A stretch of DNA of 64,000 nucleotides from Rhynchopus sp. YZ270_cl-10 (GCA_964035575.1 OZ037896.1:1-64000); one strand, 5' to 3'; shown: positions 24,901 through 36,930, numbered from the stretch's first letter. Made by a program: numbers and translations. Notes: generated by a model from the letters alone, not told the origin.

Positions 24901-27900
24901 CACAGCTCAAACTCATACTCTGCCCACGCCTTTGCAACGTCTTCTGCAGTGGTCATGTAGTTTATTATTATCATTGCAAACGTAAAACGGATGGCACGTG
25001 AGGACAGTGTTGTATTGATGCACTCTTTCAGGGCGTTACGCAAGATTGCCCCATCATGGATAAGCCCCATTTCTGCTGCAGCTGCATAAAATGTAGGATG
25101 AACAACGGAGCCTATGGTTCTCAGCTCTTCAAAGCTGCATGATCCACGCTTGCACAGAAGAAGTAGACGGAGACAGTGCAACTCCTTATCCTTTACAGGG
25201 GCCCAGTACATCCTGCCGATTGAGAGGCCTTCTCCTTCATTTCTTTTTGAGTGAGGGCCAGGTTTATAGCAGCCTTCTTCCTCGCACCACCCATATCCCG
25301 GTCTCAGCTGCCATTCCTTCTTTTCTCTGGGGTAAGAAAAGAATTCTGGGACATCATTGTAAAGTAGTTTGTCAAAGCCTTTGTAGGCTTCATGTGCTGG
25401 AATGCCTTCACGATGCTTCTTGCATCTTTCATTTGCTTCGAAAAAGGCAAGGAGTGTACTTTTGGATTTTGCAGCCGCATCCCTTCTCCTTGAGTCATCA
25501 CCATAATTCTTTAAAGGAAAGTACACCCTCTGCTCATCTTCGAGGTGGATGTGGAGTCTCTGCACTCCTGGGTAAATCCGCACCATCTTTGTTCCGAGTA
25601 GGTACCCACAAGCATCAGCCGCAGTCAAACAATGTGCCTTCAGAAACCTCATAATGCTCCCAGTGGTCGTGGTCGTTGTTGTGGTTTTTGCTTCTGATGG
25701 CCCTCCTTTATGCTTTGTATCTTCCTTTATCACACCATCTACCTCATTCTCCCCCTTGAATAAGTATTTGAACAAATATTTAGCAGCAAGAATCCCGCGC
25801 ACTGCCTCAATGTTGATGTGGCACTGGTACTTGAGGAGAAGATACGCATTGTAGGGAACCACCCACCTGTTGTTCCTCTGGTTTGGGTGAGTAGTTTCCC
25901 CTGGGTGTTTTTCTTTCCATTTCTTCACAACGTCTGGATCCACATAAGACAGTATCCCATGATCCCTTCTTATGACAAAGGCGTAGCCATCATTGCCAGA
26001 GGTGGTGAAATCTCTGAAGTCCTTGGGGAAGTTGGACTTGCAATATTTGCACTTTCCATCCTTTCCCTTCTGTAGACAGGGAGAGCCTCTATTTTTAAGG
26101 CAGTCATTGTGCATGAGGTACTCGCTTACAGCTTTGTAGAGGTTAGGATGTGTTTCTGGGTCCGGGAGCTCAGCATGCACGATGTGGTCGATGTTGAACG
26201 GGTCCTTAGGTGACGTTTTATTGTTGTTCCAAAGGATTGCGTGGCAGTGAGGGAGCCCTCTCTTCTGGTACTCGGTCACCATCACCATTGCAATATTTTG
26301 TCCAAGAACATTCTTTTTGCGTATGTCGTCCACAAGTTCCTTGACTTTTAAGTCGAACACACGGTGAACAAGCTCCGGACGGTCGAGGGCCGTTTCTCCT
26401 TCGAGAAGATTGGATTGTATCTCCTCCCACATCGGGTTGCATGTCATTGTGAGAAAGAAATCAGCTTTCCCATACTTTGCGTATATTGCAAGTGTGTCGT
26501 TGAGTAATTGTGCCCTCGCAGCTACTCCTCTCTCAAATGAAGAAGGCATAGAGATTTCGTTTGTCGGTGGAATCTGTTTCCCAGAGGTGATGTCTTTCTT
26601 GGAGGCGTAGCCCATTCCCCTTCCAACAATATGGTATTTCAGTCGCTGATACATGCCACGCATCGCCATGTCGATGAAGAACTGCTGTGTCAGCGTTCCA
26701 TGCATGAGCAGGGGGTTGTAGGACAACGGGTCTTTGCTGCTGTTCGGACGGTGGTGCATGAGATATGTTGCGTACTGCTTTGCTGAGATGAATGTTGAAG
26801 ATGGTGTCGTTTCAGCTAGGTTAGTAGCGTTGCGAAGAACCTCATGCATTGAGTCCACAGCTCTGTCTTCTTCTGCACAACGTTCCCATCCACCATTCCA
26901 CTCTTCAGGGTCTACCTGCATCGCATCATCCTTTTCACCGCTGTTGAGCGCTTCAGGGTTTGGTGCTGTTGGTTCAGGGTTGTTCGTGTTTTGGGCATCA
27001 TCATCATCATCATCATCACTGTCAGATGCAGCTCCGCGGTTCACCACCCTGTGAGGCATCTTCAGGCGGAACCCATTATTCTCGGTGGGATTCAGATGGG
27101 CTAATGGATATGAAAGCAGTTCATAGAGTTGGTTAAAGTCATCAATGATGATTGGTGCGTTCCACTTTGGATCCTTACCCCCATTTTCAGCACACGTAAA
27201 CATTGGGTACACAGTAAATTTGCGCTCTGCAGGTGCGGCTTCATCGATGGTGTAGAACATCTTAACAGCACCCTTTGCCTCATCGGTTGTATATTCTGAC
27301 CCTGTCTTGCTTGCCAGGACTTCATGGAAGTCAATCCTCATCTTCTTCAGCTCATCCTCGCGACCCTTATACTGCTGTGAAATTGCTTTGAACTTTGCTG
27401 CAAATGCATTGTCTCCAAGAAGAAGATGACACTTCTCAGCAAGACCAAGAAGATTGTCAGGGAGGACCCCTCCAGTCATGCTTTTTTTATTGTCTGTGCT
27501 GCTGACGTTTGGATCAACAAACCAGGACTCTGTGAGAGCATCGTCATAAAAGCCATTGAATTTTTTTAATCCCCTACCTTCCAGAGCCACTGCTGAGAAG
27601 CCCTTTGGCACACGGCTGTCTCGGCGGATTTTGTTCTCTACCATCGCGAAGAATGCGTTCAGCTGAATTGAAACCCTTTTGTAGAATTTGTCCTGAAGAA
27701 GTTCAAGGTGGTCTTGGCTGATTATTTTGGGCATATCTGGCAGGGACACCTTTCCACCAGTGCAGCATATTTTTGATGACTCTCCACGAAACAGCAATGC
27801 CCCGCAATGCTTGCAGGGTTTGTCCATCTCTCCGCATGAGTGCTTCTTAATGCTGTCATCCACCTCTTCGCGCAGTGCTGCCCCCAGGTGCCGGTAGGTG

Positions 27901-29534
27901 AATATTTTTTTGACTCCCTGTCTCTGCAGCTTTCTGTTTAGATCAGCTCTTTGTTCCTCAACAATACTGCTCTGTTTTTCCATCTGAAACTCTGCTTCGT
28001 GAAACAGGGTCCCAGACATGTATTTTGCCTCTGACTGTACAACGTCAAAATCAGCTTTGGAATGTTTCTCTATAAGCTCCCCCATGAGGTTCTGCTCTTT
28101 GATCATGAGCTCCTTGAGGTTTCTTATTTGCCGTGCACTCCATATAGACTTTGCTTCCTCCACAGAAGCTGGGTCGAACACCATTTTTGACATTGGGTCC
28201 ACGTTTCTCAGCGTAACAAAACTGGCCTCATGCTCAAGCAAAAAAATCCTAGCTTTAACCTCCTCAAGCTCATCAAGTTTGGTATACGTCTGCTGCCTTT
28301 TTGTTTCAAGTGACTTTAGCTTTCTGAGATCCCATTTTTTTTGCATGATGTCGACCACACAGTCGTTGAAGGTGTGAGATTTTGGTTTGTTGTCCTTAAT
28401 CAAGGGAACATTTATGTGTGACCACAGCAGCACTTTTTGGAACCTTAGCAGATTATCCTGTGTGGCATAGTATGGCCTTGAAGAAGTCCTTAACGCCGAA
28501 ATGCGAAATACTTCAGCTGAATGGAACAGCCAGGAAAATAACGGCGGTGTGTAATCGTTGAAGTCAAAGTACTGGGGAAGTTCTATGGCTGCCAAACACA
28601 AAACTGCTGCAACACTAGCAGACAGTGCAGGTGTTATAGCACTCACATTCTCCTTTTGTAACTCTCTCTCATCCTGTCCAAGCAAAATGTATGAAAGATA
28701 GTCCATTTTGCAATTGAGAGTTTTGAACCTCAGGCAGTATTGTGTGATGTGTTTCAGTAGAATATTTACCTCTGCAAACTGTGCATAGCAGTACGGACAT
28801 GTTTTTTCGCAGGTTGCTGCATGTGATTTCATGTTTTTAACCTCGGTGAATTCTTCCCCACAGTGCTCACAGCAAAGTTTTCCTAAGCACGCATGATTTT
28901 CCTTCTGTGCCTGCAGAGGTGATGAAAAACTGCGCCTACAAAGAGTACAGGCAGGTTGACATTTTTTCAGATGCTCCGTCAATTTGTGAATACGTTTGTA
29001 TGTAGCATCGCAATTAGGACATTTGAAACGGCCGTCTGAAGTCTTATCCAGTTTTTGCTTCTTGGGGGGTGGCACATCAGGAGTAGAAGGTGCTTCCTGA
29101 GGAGAAGGAGTAGAAGGTGCTTCCTGAAACCCACCTGTGCAGCCCTTCTGATGATTGTGCCTCTCAAGGAAATTAGAAAACGTAATTCTGCACTTTGGAC
29201 ACGTTTTTTTGCATTTTTTTGAGCCTTTTTTGTGTGCTTTGAGCTGTTTATCTACTGCAAAGCTGGCACCACAGTTTTCACAAATGAAAGGTTTCTGCTC
29301 CTGCGCACTTCTTGGTTCATCATCTCCCCTCTTCCGTTTTGTACTGCATTCTACTGTTGTAGGTTCATTGCGCTCATCTTCTGTTTTTTCCTTTTCTTCA
29401 TCATCCTCTCCAGTCTGTTTTTGAAAAGCTTCTGTATCATCTTCTTCTGCCTCCTGTGTTGCTTCTTTTGTTGTCTTAGGCTTTTTGTCAGCACGCCCAT
29501 CCGCAGACCCGCTCTCACTACGTTGCCTTTTCAT
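21990..29534 (-). CDS. Helitron transposase: C2H2 fingers + HUH Rep + Pif1-like helicase + OTU protease (4 exons, copy 2)
   Basis: Same gene as 7056-14600. Exons on the minus strand: 29534-22861, 22785-22708, 22655-22431 and 22353-21990; the three GTATGT...AG introns are unchanged. All catalytic motifs (GLPHCHAILW, YLFKYLFKG, GAAGTGKT, GDFRQILPV, KSQGQTLRR, GDGTCFYHAI, PPHFNIG) are present, so this copy also looks intact. Intron 3 (22430-22354) again holds three octamer units. The long first exon alone reads 2234 aa from this ATG before a stop in intron 1; splicing is needed to attach the OTU domain, so an unspliced message would give a protein lacking the protease. Confidence 0.92.
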
Positions 29535-30066
29535 ATTATTTATGCCATGTGTTCCTATGCTAATGTATGTGAAGAAAGAAGGAATCTGGGAAACAATGTG
29601 AATAGAAATATTAATTCTCATTAAACTCTCTTTCGTTTTGGGGAAGTGTTTCCCTCTTCAGCTTATGTTGTCTTTGTATTAGCCTTCTTATTAGTGTGCC
29701 CATCATCAGATCTTTCCTCGCTTTCGTTGTCTTTTCATTTTTTTTTTTGCAAAAAGTAAAGTACCCAGACCACTGTTATGTTAGTTTTGAATAGTTGTGA
29801 TAAATTGCTAGAAATTGTATTGTAGAAAATATAAAATGGTGGGTGGGAGAAAGTTTTGAGTTTTCAAGAAGGAAAATAAAAAAGTCTCACAACTAAGTTT
29901 TCAAAAAAAAATAATTAAAAAATGATCTTGAAAATTTTGACAAAAATTAAAACCAATCTGCATGTGCATTAAAAAAAGGGGAACCCATATTTTTGCGCAG
30001 GAAGAAGTAATTTGCACATTCTCTGCGATAAGAAATACCCCCAAACGAAAAAAAAAAAATTATTCT
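29535..30066. other. Spacer between the two Helitron genes (copy 2)
   Basis: Same sequence as 14601-15132: A/T-rich, possible leader splice acceptor upstream of the transposase ATG, no gene. Confidence 0.5.
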
Positions 30067-30631
30067 CTAATGATGTGCTTTATTGTGCTGGAAAAGAGCA
30101 CCTTTGTGTTGAAATTCCCTTCCCCTCCAAGTACTAGAGCATTCGTGAGCATAACACGTCTTTGCTATTTTTTCGTCTTCTGCTGCTTCGCGCTTTCTCT
30201 TTCTGTCTAGCTCCTGTTGAGTTTGAGTTGTTGAAAGTGATACTTGAAAAGTTGATACATACCTTTTTCATGTCCTGACACAGAAGGAACACTTCGTTCA
30301 GCTGTTTCTTGAGATCTGAGACAGTCTGTTTCACCTCTTTCAGCTCTTCAGTCACTGAGGAAAAGCTTTCTGCAGAAACAGGAATTTCCAATGCTGCGGC
30401 CTGTTCTGACGGAAGCACAGAGTCCTTCTGAGTTTGCTCCTCTGTTTTAACGCCTTGCTCCTGTACCTTCGTTAGTACTGTCTCCTTCTTCTGGGAGCAC
30501 ACTGGAATTGGTGGCAATTCCTCATTCTCATGAGGAGCTTGATCCTGCACATTGAACACCGCCAACATGCTTGGTGCATCTTTCTTCTGCACAAAGGGCA
30601 CTGGCTTCCGCTTAATCTTCATGGTGTTCAT
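30067..30631 (-). CDS. Helitron accessory protein: coiled coil + zinc-finger-like C-terminus (2 exons, copy 2)
   Basis: Same gene as 15133-15697. Exons 30631-30263 and 30213-30067 are joined across a 49-bp GTATGT...AG intron, giving 171 aa with a central coiled coil and a Cys/His-rich tail. Function unknown; location inside both Helitron copies points to a role in transposition. Confidence 0.7.
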
Positions 30632-30842
30632 AGTTTTTTGAGAAATAGTTCACCTGTTTTTGGTGTGTGAGTACAAAAGTGCTATGAAAAGAGAAATGAG
30701 GGGTGAGCCAAGTTTAATTCATTTTTCTATTCAATTTTTTCGGCATTCACATTTGTAAAAATGCAAAACCTTCAGACAATAAAAAATAAGTTCTGTTCAC
30801 AACCACACCAGCCTCCTACATTTTAGCGAGCTTTCTTCTTGT

Positions 30843-31190
30843 GCGGGTTTGCGGGTTTGCGGGTTTGCGGGTTTGCGGGTTTGCGGGTTTGCGGGTTTGC
30901 GGGTTTGCGGGTTTGCGGGTTTGCGGGTTTGCGGGTTTGCGGGTTTGCGGGTTTGCGGGTTTGCGGGTTTGCGGGTTTGCGGGTTTGCGGGTTTACGGGT
31001 TTGCGGGTTTGCGGGTTTGCGGGTTTGCGGGTTTGCGGGTTTGCGGGTTTGCGGGTTTGCGGGTTTGCGGGTTTGCGGGTTTGCGGGTTTGCGGGTTTGC
31101 GGGTTTGCGGGTTTGCGGGTTTGCGGGTTTGCGGGTTTGCGGGTTTGCGGGTTTGCGGGTTTGCGGGTTTGCGGGTTTGCGGGTTTGCGG
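30843..31190 (+). repeat. CGGGTTTG octamer array right of Helitron copy 2
   Basis: About 43 units in the same orientation as the other arrays, with one TTTACGGG variant (near 30994). It ends abruptly at 31190 in the middle of a unit, directly against a LINE remnant. Confidence 0.96.
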
Positions 31191-32780
31191 AATAATCATG
31201 GTAGCCGAATCAAACCTCCCGGTCCGCTTCCTCGGTAGCTCCACGTGGTCCGGCTTCACGTCCCTCTTGCGCTTCCCCTGCTGCTCCTCCGACCGGTCTG
31301 GAGCAGGACGACTCATATCGTCGTCAGGGTTCGCATCATCACAGAGAGGTTCCACAGCCCCTGCACTGCGGCGTCCAAACCGGTCCATGTCCTCTGCAGA
31401 CGGTGCCACATCTACCTCCACACACGGCTCCCGCTTCAGGGTGGCAATCCCTACACACATAGCACCCCGCTCCAAAAAGGAAGATGCGACCTTTTTCTGG
31501 TACGCCACCGCAATGCTCTCCCGGATGCGCAACTCTGCCGACCCTGTTACGTCTGTCCCGTCATCAGGCCTCCAAGCTGCGCAATCAAGAGGTTCGCCTC
31601 GTCGCCTGCACCCCCGAAGGCTTCAAACACAATAGGGGAGAACTTGGTGTTGATCTTGTTCAAATCCCGCTCGTGCTTCTCCCGTTTGACCTGGCCCTGG
31701 TTCTTCGCCGACCAGCCCACAAACTTCGAGGCCCCTGTTCTGTAGGAAGGCAAGGTGGGGCACACGTGGGTGATGTCCAAACAACGAGGGCCATTTTCCG
31801 CCACTCCTACTGGGAGGTAGACATCGCCTGGCCGCTTCTTCGACTCCAACTCCACTCGCACGGTCTCCTCCAAAGCAGGGTCCAAGCCCGCCCCTTGAGC
31901 CGCTCTGTACACCGAATCCCGCAAGGCGTTGTGGCGGGCGACGCGGTGTTTGGAGTAGGGGCAGCCAAAGGTGTGGTCGCCAAAGGAGTCCATGACAACC
32001 CTTTTCTGCCCCCCCTGACATGCCGAGCAAGTCGTTCCCTCCGCATGGATGGCCACCCCTAGTCGGAAACGGGTCACAACCGCAAAATCCGCTGAAGACA
32101 TCTGGTTCCTTGCTGATGGTGTCGCCGTGAGGTACGTCCCAGAAAGCGGCAGGAGAAGGGACTTCATCCGTGCTCGGTCTCTCGGTCTCGCATGCAGAGC
32201 TGTTGCATCAACTTGTCTGCCTGGGCGTCAATCACCGCAGATGACAGACTCTGCTGCTCCAGGATCTTCTTCGGCTGGGCCCTGTCCACGTGAAACGCCA
32301 CCGGTACCCTGGAGTTGTACTCCTCAGCTGCGCTGTTCCATCTCTCCTCATCCCAGGTGAAGGCAGGGTCCAAGGCCTGCGACAGTTGCAGGTTCCCTGA
32401 CTGAGAGGCGAGGGACGCAGCCGTCCGATGGTCCACTGTGCGACGGATACCCAGCCCCCCAAGCGCCACAGGAAGCGCCGCCTGCGCCCTTGCCAACTCC
32501 TGCAGCGCCCCATCCGGGTCTTCGAGCTGAGGACCCCAAGGTTGATGATGATGCTGAGCATCACGACTCTGACATCAGTGAAGGCTCTTGGGACTAAACG
32601 CATACAGTCTTGTCCGTACCCATTTCTCCCACACAAGTCACCACCCCCTTGTGACTTGCCTGTAACAGTGGAAACGTTTCCCTCCAAGCCGCAAACCCGT
32701 TCAGTGTATCGTGAGCCACTGCAGTGACCCACTCACGCTCGACCCTGTCCCTCCTTGTAAACAGTTCGCCTTCTCCTACG
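31191..32780 (-). pseudogene. 5'-truncated, frameshifted LINE with restriction-like endonuclease domain
   Basis: On the minus strand, three frames together carry the C-terminal part of a non-LTR retrotransposon protein. 32496-32164 has the post-polymerase motif ALPVALGGLGIRRTVDHR and ASLASQSG. 32167-31547 has a zinc-binding CSACQGG...GDHTFGC followed by RVARHNALRD, PGDVYLP and LDITHVCP, the layout of PD-(D/E)XK restriction-like endonucleases in R2/CRE-type LINEs. 31532 to about 31191 continues as RIRESIAVAYQKK. Frame changes near 32165 and 31540 break it, and the polymerase core is absent, as usual for 5'-truncated copies; the left edge of the homology, near 32600-32780, is vague. The 3' end abuts the octamer array. 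Family assignment is from motifs only. Confidence 0.85.
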
Positions 32781-33543
32781 TTGTGCTGAGGAAAACCAAA
32801 AAACATGCTCAAAAATGATGTGGGCACGGGGGTCAGACTCCACTTCTGACCACCTAAAATTAGGTCATACACGTGTTATACCCCCAACTGACCAAGAAAT
32901 TTTCCCAGTGTTCGATGGTGATCGAATTAAATCGGTGGTAAAAAGTGAAAAATGGGGCATGCCAGGCCCACGTCAATCAGCCTAAAAATGTTGCAACTTT
33001 AAACGCGCATCTCTCCCGTACACCAATACACACTTTTTAACACATACAGTACAGCAAGGGAAAACCAAGGGATTTTACCCTGTGTTCTCCTTGTTACGGC
33101 TGCACTAACCTAATCATCAAAACTGCTCGATTTTGGCTTTATCTAAAAGATCGACATCAATTCTTACGAAATATAATTTATTTTACGATTTTGAGTAGAA
33201 TTCTGTTTGCAGGGCGAAGTCACGAGGCAGGGGGTGATTTTGGGGGTGAGCGCCAAAAAAAGTCGTTTTCCTAGGGTTGACCCACCTCCCTCCAGCATCC
33301 AACGATATGACATTTTCACGAAAGTTGTCGATTCTTGTCACACAGAAAAAAAATGTTTTTACGAAAATGAGTAGAACCCCATTACCCCTACCAACGTGTG
33401 GCATTCGTGCGCCACTATAGTGGCACTTGCCATCGTTTCAAGGAAAAGAGTCGGTCAAAAAGTCCAAGTAGAACCCAGAAACTCTCCCTTGCCACCCATT
33501 TCACGCCCATGCCCCTTGTACTACTAGGTACATGCTTTCTATT
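32781..33543. other. Intergenic, remnant of the Helitron non-coding repeat
   Basis: No gene seen. 32820-32890 (GGGGGTCAGACTCCACTT... then CACCTAAAATTAGGTCATAC) is a diverged copy of the repeat found in the Helitron 3' region (5860-5910). 33403-33428 holds the imperfect palindrome GTGCGCCACTATAGTGGCAC. The rest is A/T-rich unique sequence. Confidence 0.6.
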
Positions 33544-34010
33544 TGGGTGACGGGCTAAAAAACCTGTCGTTCTTGTGACACTTCCATGGAAACGTGATGA
33601 GGACCACACTTTTTTTACAGGTGGTTTTTTTTGTAGGCACCTCACGCACTGGGCAGGCGGTCAGCTATTCGCTTCCCGCGGGGCGTTCGCGTGCGCGCTT
33701 CGCGCGCCCGCTCACGGTAACGCATCACAAAACAACCTCACTCATGCCTTCATGAACTGGCTTTTCAGGTGAAAAGTGCCCTGTTAAAAAGTGGTGTTTT
33801 TGTGGTACATGACAGATGGTCAAAAGAGTGATCTGACCATATTCCCCAGGTATAACTGGTACTCAAAAAGTTCATTAACGAAGGAATCTTGCACTTTTGA
33901 CCATCACATATTACATGTGTTTTTTCAGGTTTTTCAATGCACTTTCCTGTGCTGGGAAGCATGCCACAAGTGTCATGTTTTACAAGGTAAAAATGACCAA
34001 AAAAGCTGAT
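33544..34010 (+). repeat. Dispersed repeat family A, partial copy
   Basis: Starts GGTGACGGGCTAAAAAACC and runs 467 bp up to a second copy beginning at 34011, so the two are in tandem; a third copy is at 39741. It includes CATGGAAACGTGATGAGGAC, a G/C-rich palindromic spot (GCGCGC, loop TTC, GCGCGC; 33692-33706), the motif ACGGTAACG and, on the minus strand, GATGGTCAAAAGTGCAAGAT, which resembles the Helitron 3' repeat core. No gene is supported. Confidence 0.8.
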
Positions 34011-34770
34011 TTGGTGACGGGCTAAAAAACCTGTCGTTCTTGTGTGACACCTCCATGGAAACGTGATGAGGACCTCTCTTTTTTTACAGGTGGTTTTTTT
34101 TTGTATGCACCTCACGCACTGGGCAGGTGGTCCGCTATTCGCTTCCCACGGGGCGCTCGCGTGCGCGCTTCGCGCGCCCGCTCGCGGTAACGTGTACAAA
34201 AAAACTTCACTTGTGCCTTCATGAACTGGCTTTTCAGGTGAAAAGTGGCCTGTTAAAAGGTGGTGTTTTTGTGGTAAACGCCAGATGGTCAACAGAGTGA
34301 TCTGACCATATTCCCCAGGTATAACTGGTACTCAAAAAGTTCATTAACGAAGGAATCTTGCACTTTTGACCATCACATATTACATGTGTTTTTTCAGGTT
34401 TTTCAATACACTTTAGTGTACTGGGAAGCATGCCACAAGTGTCATGTTTTACAAGGTAAAAATGACCAAAAAAGCTGATTTTTGGCCGAATGCCACATGT
34501 CATTTGGCAGTCCATTTTTTGAACAGGACTGTCTTAAATTTTTTTTTTGGGCCTCAATGCCCCCAAACAACACGTTAAGCCCAAAAAATTCACTTTTGGA
34601 TGAGCAACTATTTATTTAAAAAAATCGATTTTTTGGTCAAATCCCCTCTGGTGGTGAGGGGGTGTGTGTGTGGGTGTGTGTGTGTGGGTGTGTAGTGTGT
34701 GTGGTGTGGGTGGCGCACATCTCTATAGTAAAGACTAAAAAACTAAGGTTTTTTAGGATTTTAGTGCCAC
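34011..34770 (+). repeat. Dispersed repeat family A, long copy with terminal hairpin
   Basis: Same start as the copy at 33544 but extended. After the shared approx. 490 bp it contains GGGCCTCAATGCCCCC, a GT-rich run (34660-34710), GGCGCACATCTCTATAG and a hairpin at 34735-34756 (9-bp stem CTAAAAAAC, loop TAAG). The start CTAAAAAACC (34022-34031) and the end GGTTTTTTAG form a 10-bp inverted repeat. Compared with the copy at 39741 it lacks the 760-bp insert at 40261-41020 and so represents the empty site. Confidence 0.8.
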
Positions 34771-35255
34771 TAACTGTGTTTTCAGGCACTGTCTTGCCAG
34801 TACAATAGTAAAGTGCCCTTGTCTGGACATCTAGCTGTTTACATACTCGCTTGACTAGTAAGTACCCCCTCTGTCACTGGATGTAGATAAAAAAAGCGAG
34901 CCTAGGGCTAAGTTGAACAACACCAAAAAAAAAAAAAAAAAAAAAATGTACTACTAGGGGAAAAAAAAAAAACGATCGTGAAAAAAAAAAAAAAAATGTC
35001 AAGATCTTGAAAAAAAGTTCAAGATCTTGAAAAAAACCGTCACGATCGTTCTCACACTATGTTTTTTCCCCATTTTCAAAAAGTTTTTAAAAAAAAAAAA
35101 AATGGCAAAGGTAAACCGAAAAAACCGAAATACCCGAAAAAGCCGAAATCTCCACACCCTCCTGAACCCCTTTTTTTAAAAAATGAACCCCTTTTTTTTT
35201 AAAAATGAACCCCAGTTATTGACACTGCTGTTATGCTTCCCCACACAGCTACATG
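34771..35255. other. A-rich intergenic stretch with nested palindromes
   Basis: No gene. Contains several long A runs. Between 34972 and 35050 lie ACGATCGTG, two TCAAGATCTTGA palindromes and CACGATCGT, so the flanking ACGATCGT boxes bracket two AAGATCTT boxes. 35105-35150 repeats CCGAAA five times, a motif that returns at 39605-39715. Confidence 0.6.
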
Positions 35256-36930
35256 TGGAGCTGTGGAGCTGTGGAGCTGTGGAGCTGTGGAGCTGTGGAG
35301 CTGTGGAGCTGTGGAGCTGTGGAGCTGTGGAGCTGTGGAGCTGTGGAGCTGTGGAGCTGTGGAGCTGTGGAGCTGTGGAGCTGTGGAGCTGTGGAGCTGT
35401 GGAGCTGTGGAGCTGTGGAGCTGTGGAGCTGTGGAGCTGTGGAGCTGTGGAGCTGTGGAGCTGTGGAGCTGTGGAGCTGTGGAGCTGTGGAGCTGTGGAG
35501 CTGTGGAGCTGTGGAGCTGTGGAGCTGTGGAGCTGTGGAGCTGTGGAGCTGTGGAGCTGTGGAGCTGTGGAGCTGTGGAGCTGTGGAGCTGTGGAGCTGT
35601 GGAGCTGTGGAGCTGTGGAGCTGTGGAGCTGTGGAGCTGTGGAGCTGTGGAGCTGTGGAGCTGTGGAGCTGTGGAGCTGTGGAGCTGTGGAGCTGTGGAG
35701 CTGTGGAGCTGTGGAGCTGTGGAGCTGTGGAGCTGTGGAGCTGTGGAGCTGTGGAGCTGTGGAGCTGTGGAGCTGTGGAGCTGTGGAGCTGTGGAGCTGT
35801 GGAGCTGTGGAGCTGTGGAGCTGTGGAGCTGTGGAGCTGTGGAGCTGTGGAGCTGTGGAGCTGTGGAGCTGTGGAGCTGTGGAGCTGTGGAGCTGTGGAG
35901 CTGTGGAGCTGTGGAGCTGTGGAGCTGTGGAGCTGTGGAGCTGTGGAGCTGTGGAGCTGTGGAGCTGTGGAGCTGTGGAGCTGTGGAGCTGTGGAGCTGT
36001 GGAGCTGTGGAGCTGTGGAGCTGTGGAGCTGTGGAGCTGTGGAGCTGTGGAGCTGTGGAGCTGTGGAGCTGTGGAGCTGTGGAGCTGTGGAGCTGTGGAG
36101 CTGTGGAGCTGTGGAGCTGTGGAGCTGTGGAGCTGTGGAGCTGTGGAGCTGTGGAGCTGTGGAGCTGTGGAGCTGTGGAGCTGTGGAGCTGTGGAGCTGT
36201 GGAGCTGTGGAGCTGTGGAGCTGTGGAGCTGTGGAGCTGTGGAGCTGTGGAGCTGTGGAGCTGTGGAGCTGTGGAGCTGTGGAGCTGTGGAGCTGTGGAG
36301 CTGTGGAGCTGTGGAGCTGTGGAGCTGTGGAGCTGTGGAGCTGTGGAGCTGTGGAGCTGTGGAGCTGTGGAGCTGTGGAGCTGTGGAGCTGTGGAGCTGT
36401 GGAGCTGTGGAGCTGTGGAGCTGTGGAGCTGTGGAGCTGTGGAGCTGTGGAGCTGTGGAGCTGTGGAGCTGTGGAGCTGTGGAGCTGTGGAGCTGTGGAG
36501 CTGTGGAGCTGTGGAGCTGTGGAGCTGTGGAGCTGTGGAGCTGTGGAGCTGTGGAGCTGTGGAGCTGTGGAGCTGTGGAGCTGTGGAGCTGTGGAGCTGT
36601 GGAGCTGTGGAGCTGTGGAGCTGTGGAGCTGTGGAGCTGTGGAGCTGTGGAGCTGTGGAGCTGTGGAGCTGTGGAGCTGTGGAGCTGTGGAGCTGTGGAG
36701 CTGTGGAGCTGTGGAGCTGTGGAGCTGTGGAGCTGTGGAGCTGTGGAGCTGTGGAGCTGTGGAGCTGTGGAGCTGTGGAGCTGTGGAGCTGTGGAGCTGT
36801 GGAGCTGTGGAGCTGTGGAGCTGTGGAGCTGTGGAGCTGTGGAGCTGTGGAGCTGTGGAGCTGTGGAGCTGTGGAGCTGTGGAGCTGTGGAGCTGTGGAG
36901 CTGTGGAGCTGTGGAGCTGTGGAGCTGTGG
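35256..36930 (+). repeat. GAGCTGTG octanucleotide array
   Basis: About 209 perfect copies of an 8-bp unit with no variant seen. All six frames stay open through it (ELWSCGAV on plus, HSSTAPQL on minus); this is a property of the unit and not evidence of a protein. The unit differs in sequence from the CGGGTTTG arrays but has the same length. A lone GAGCTGTG occurs at 39537-39544. Confidence 0.97.

Larger units (their letters stand above)
20110..30842 (-). mobile_element. Helitron, copy 2
   Basis: A second copy of the element at 5176-15908, offset by exactly 14,934 bp over its whole length. By eye I found one substitution (C at 5647, G at 20581) in 10.7 kb; both genes give the same proteins. 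Such identity implies a very recent duplication, gene conversion, or assembly duplication. It has the same orientation as copy 1 and is flanked by octamer arrays of different length. Confidence 0.93.

Noticed and set aside
1-31190. CRISPR array
   Set aside because: Pure tandem units without spacers, in a eukaryotic context.
33765-34515. Minus-strand frames of 93-175 aa in family A (also 39963-40244)
   Set aside because: They repeat with the element, lack domains, and contain the hairpin motif; more likely non-coding repeat.
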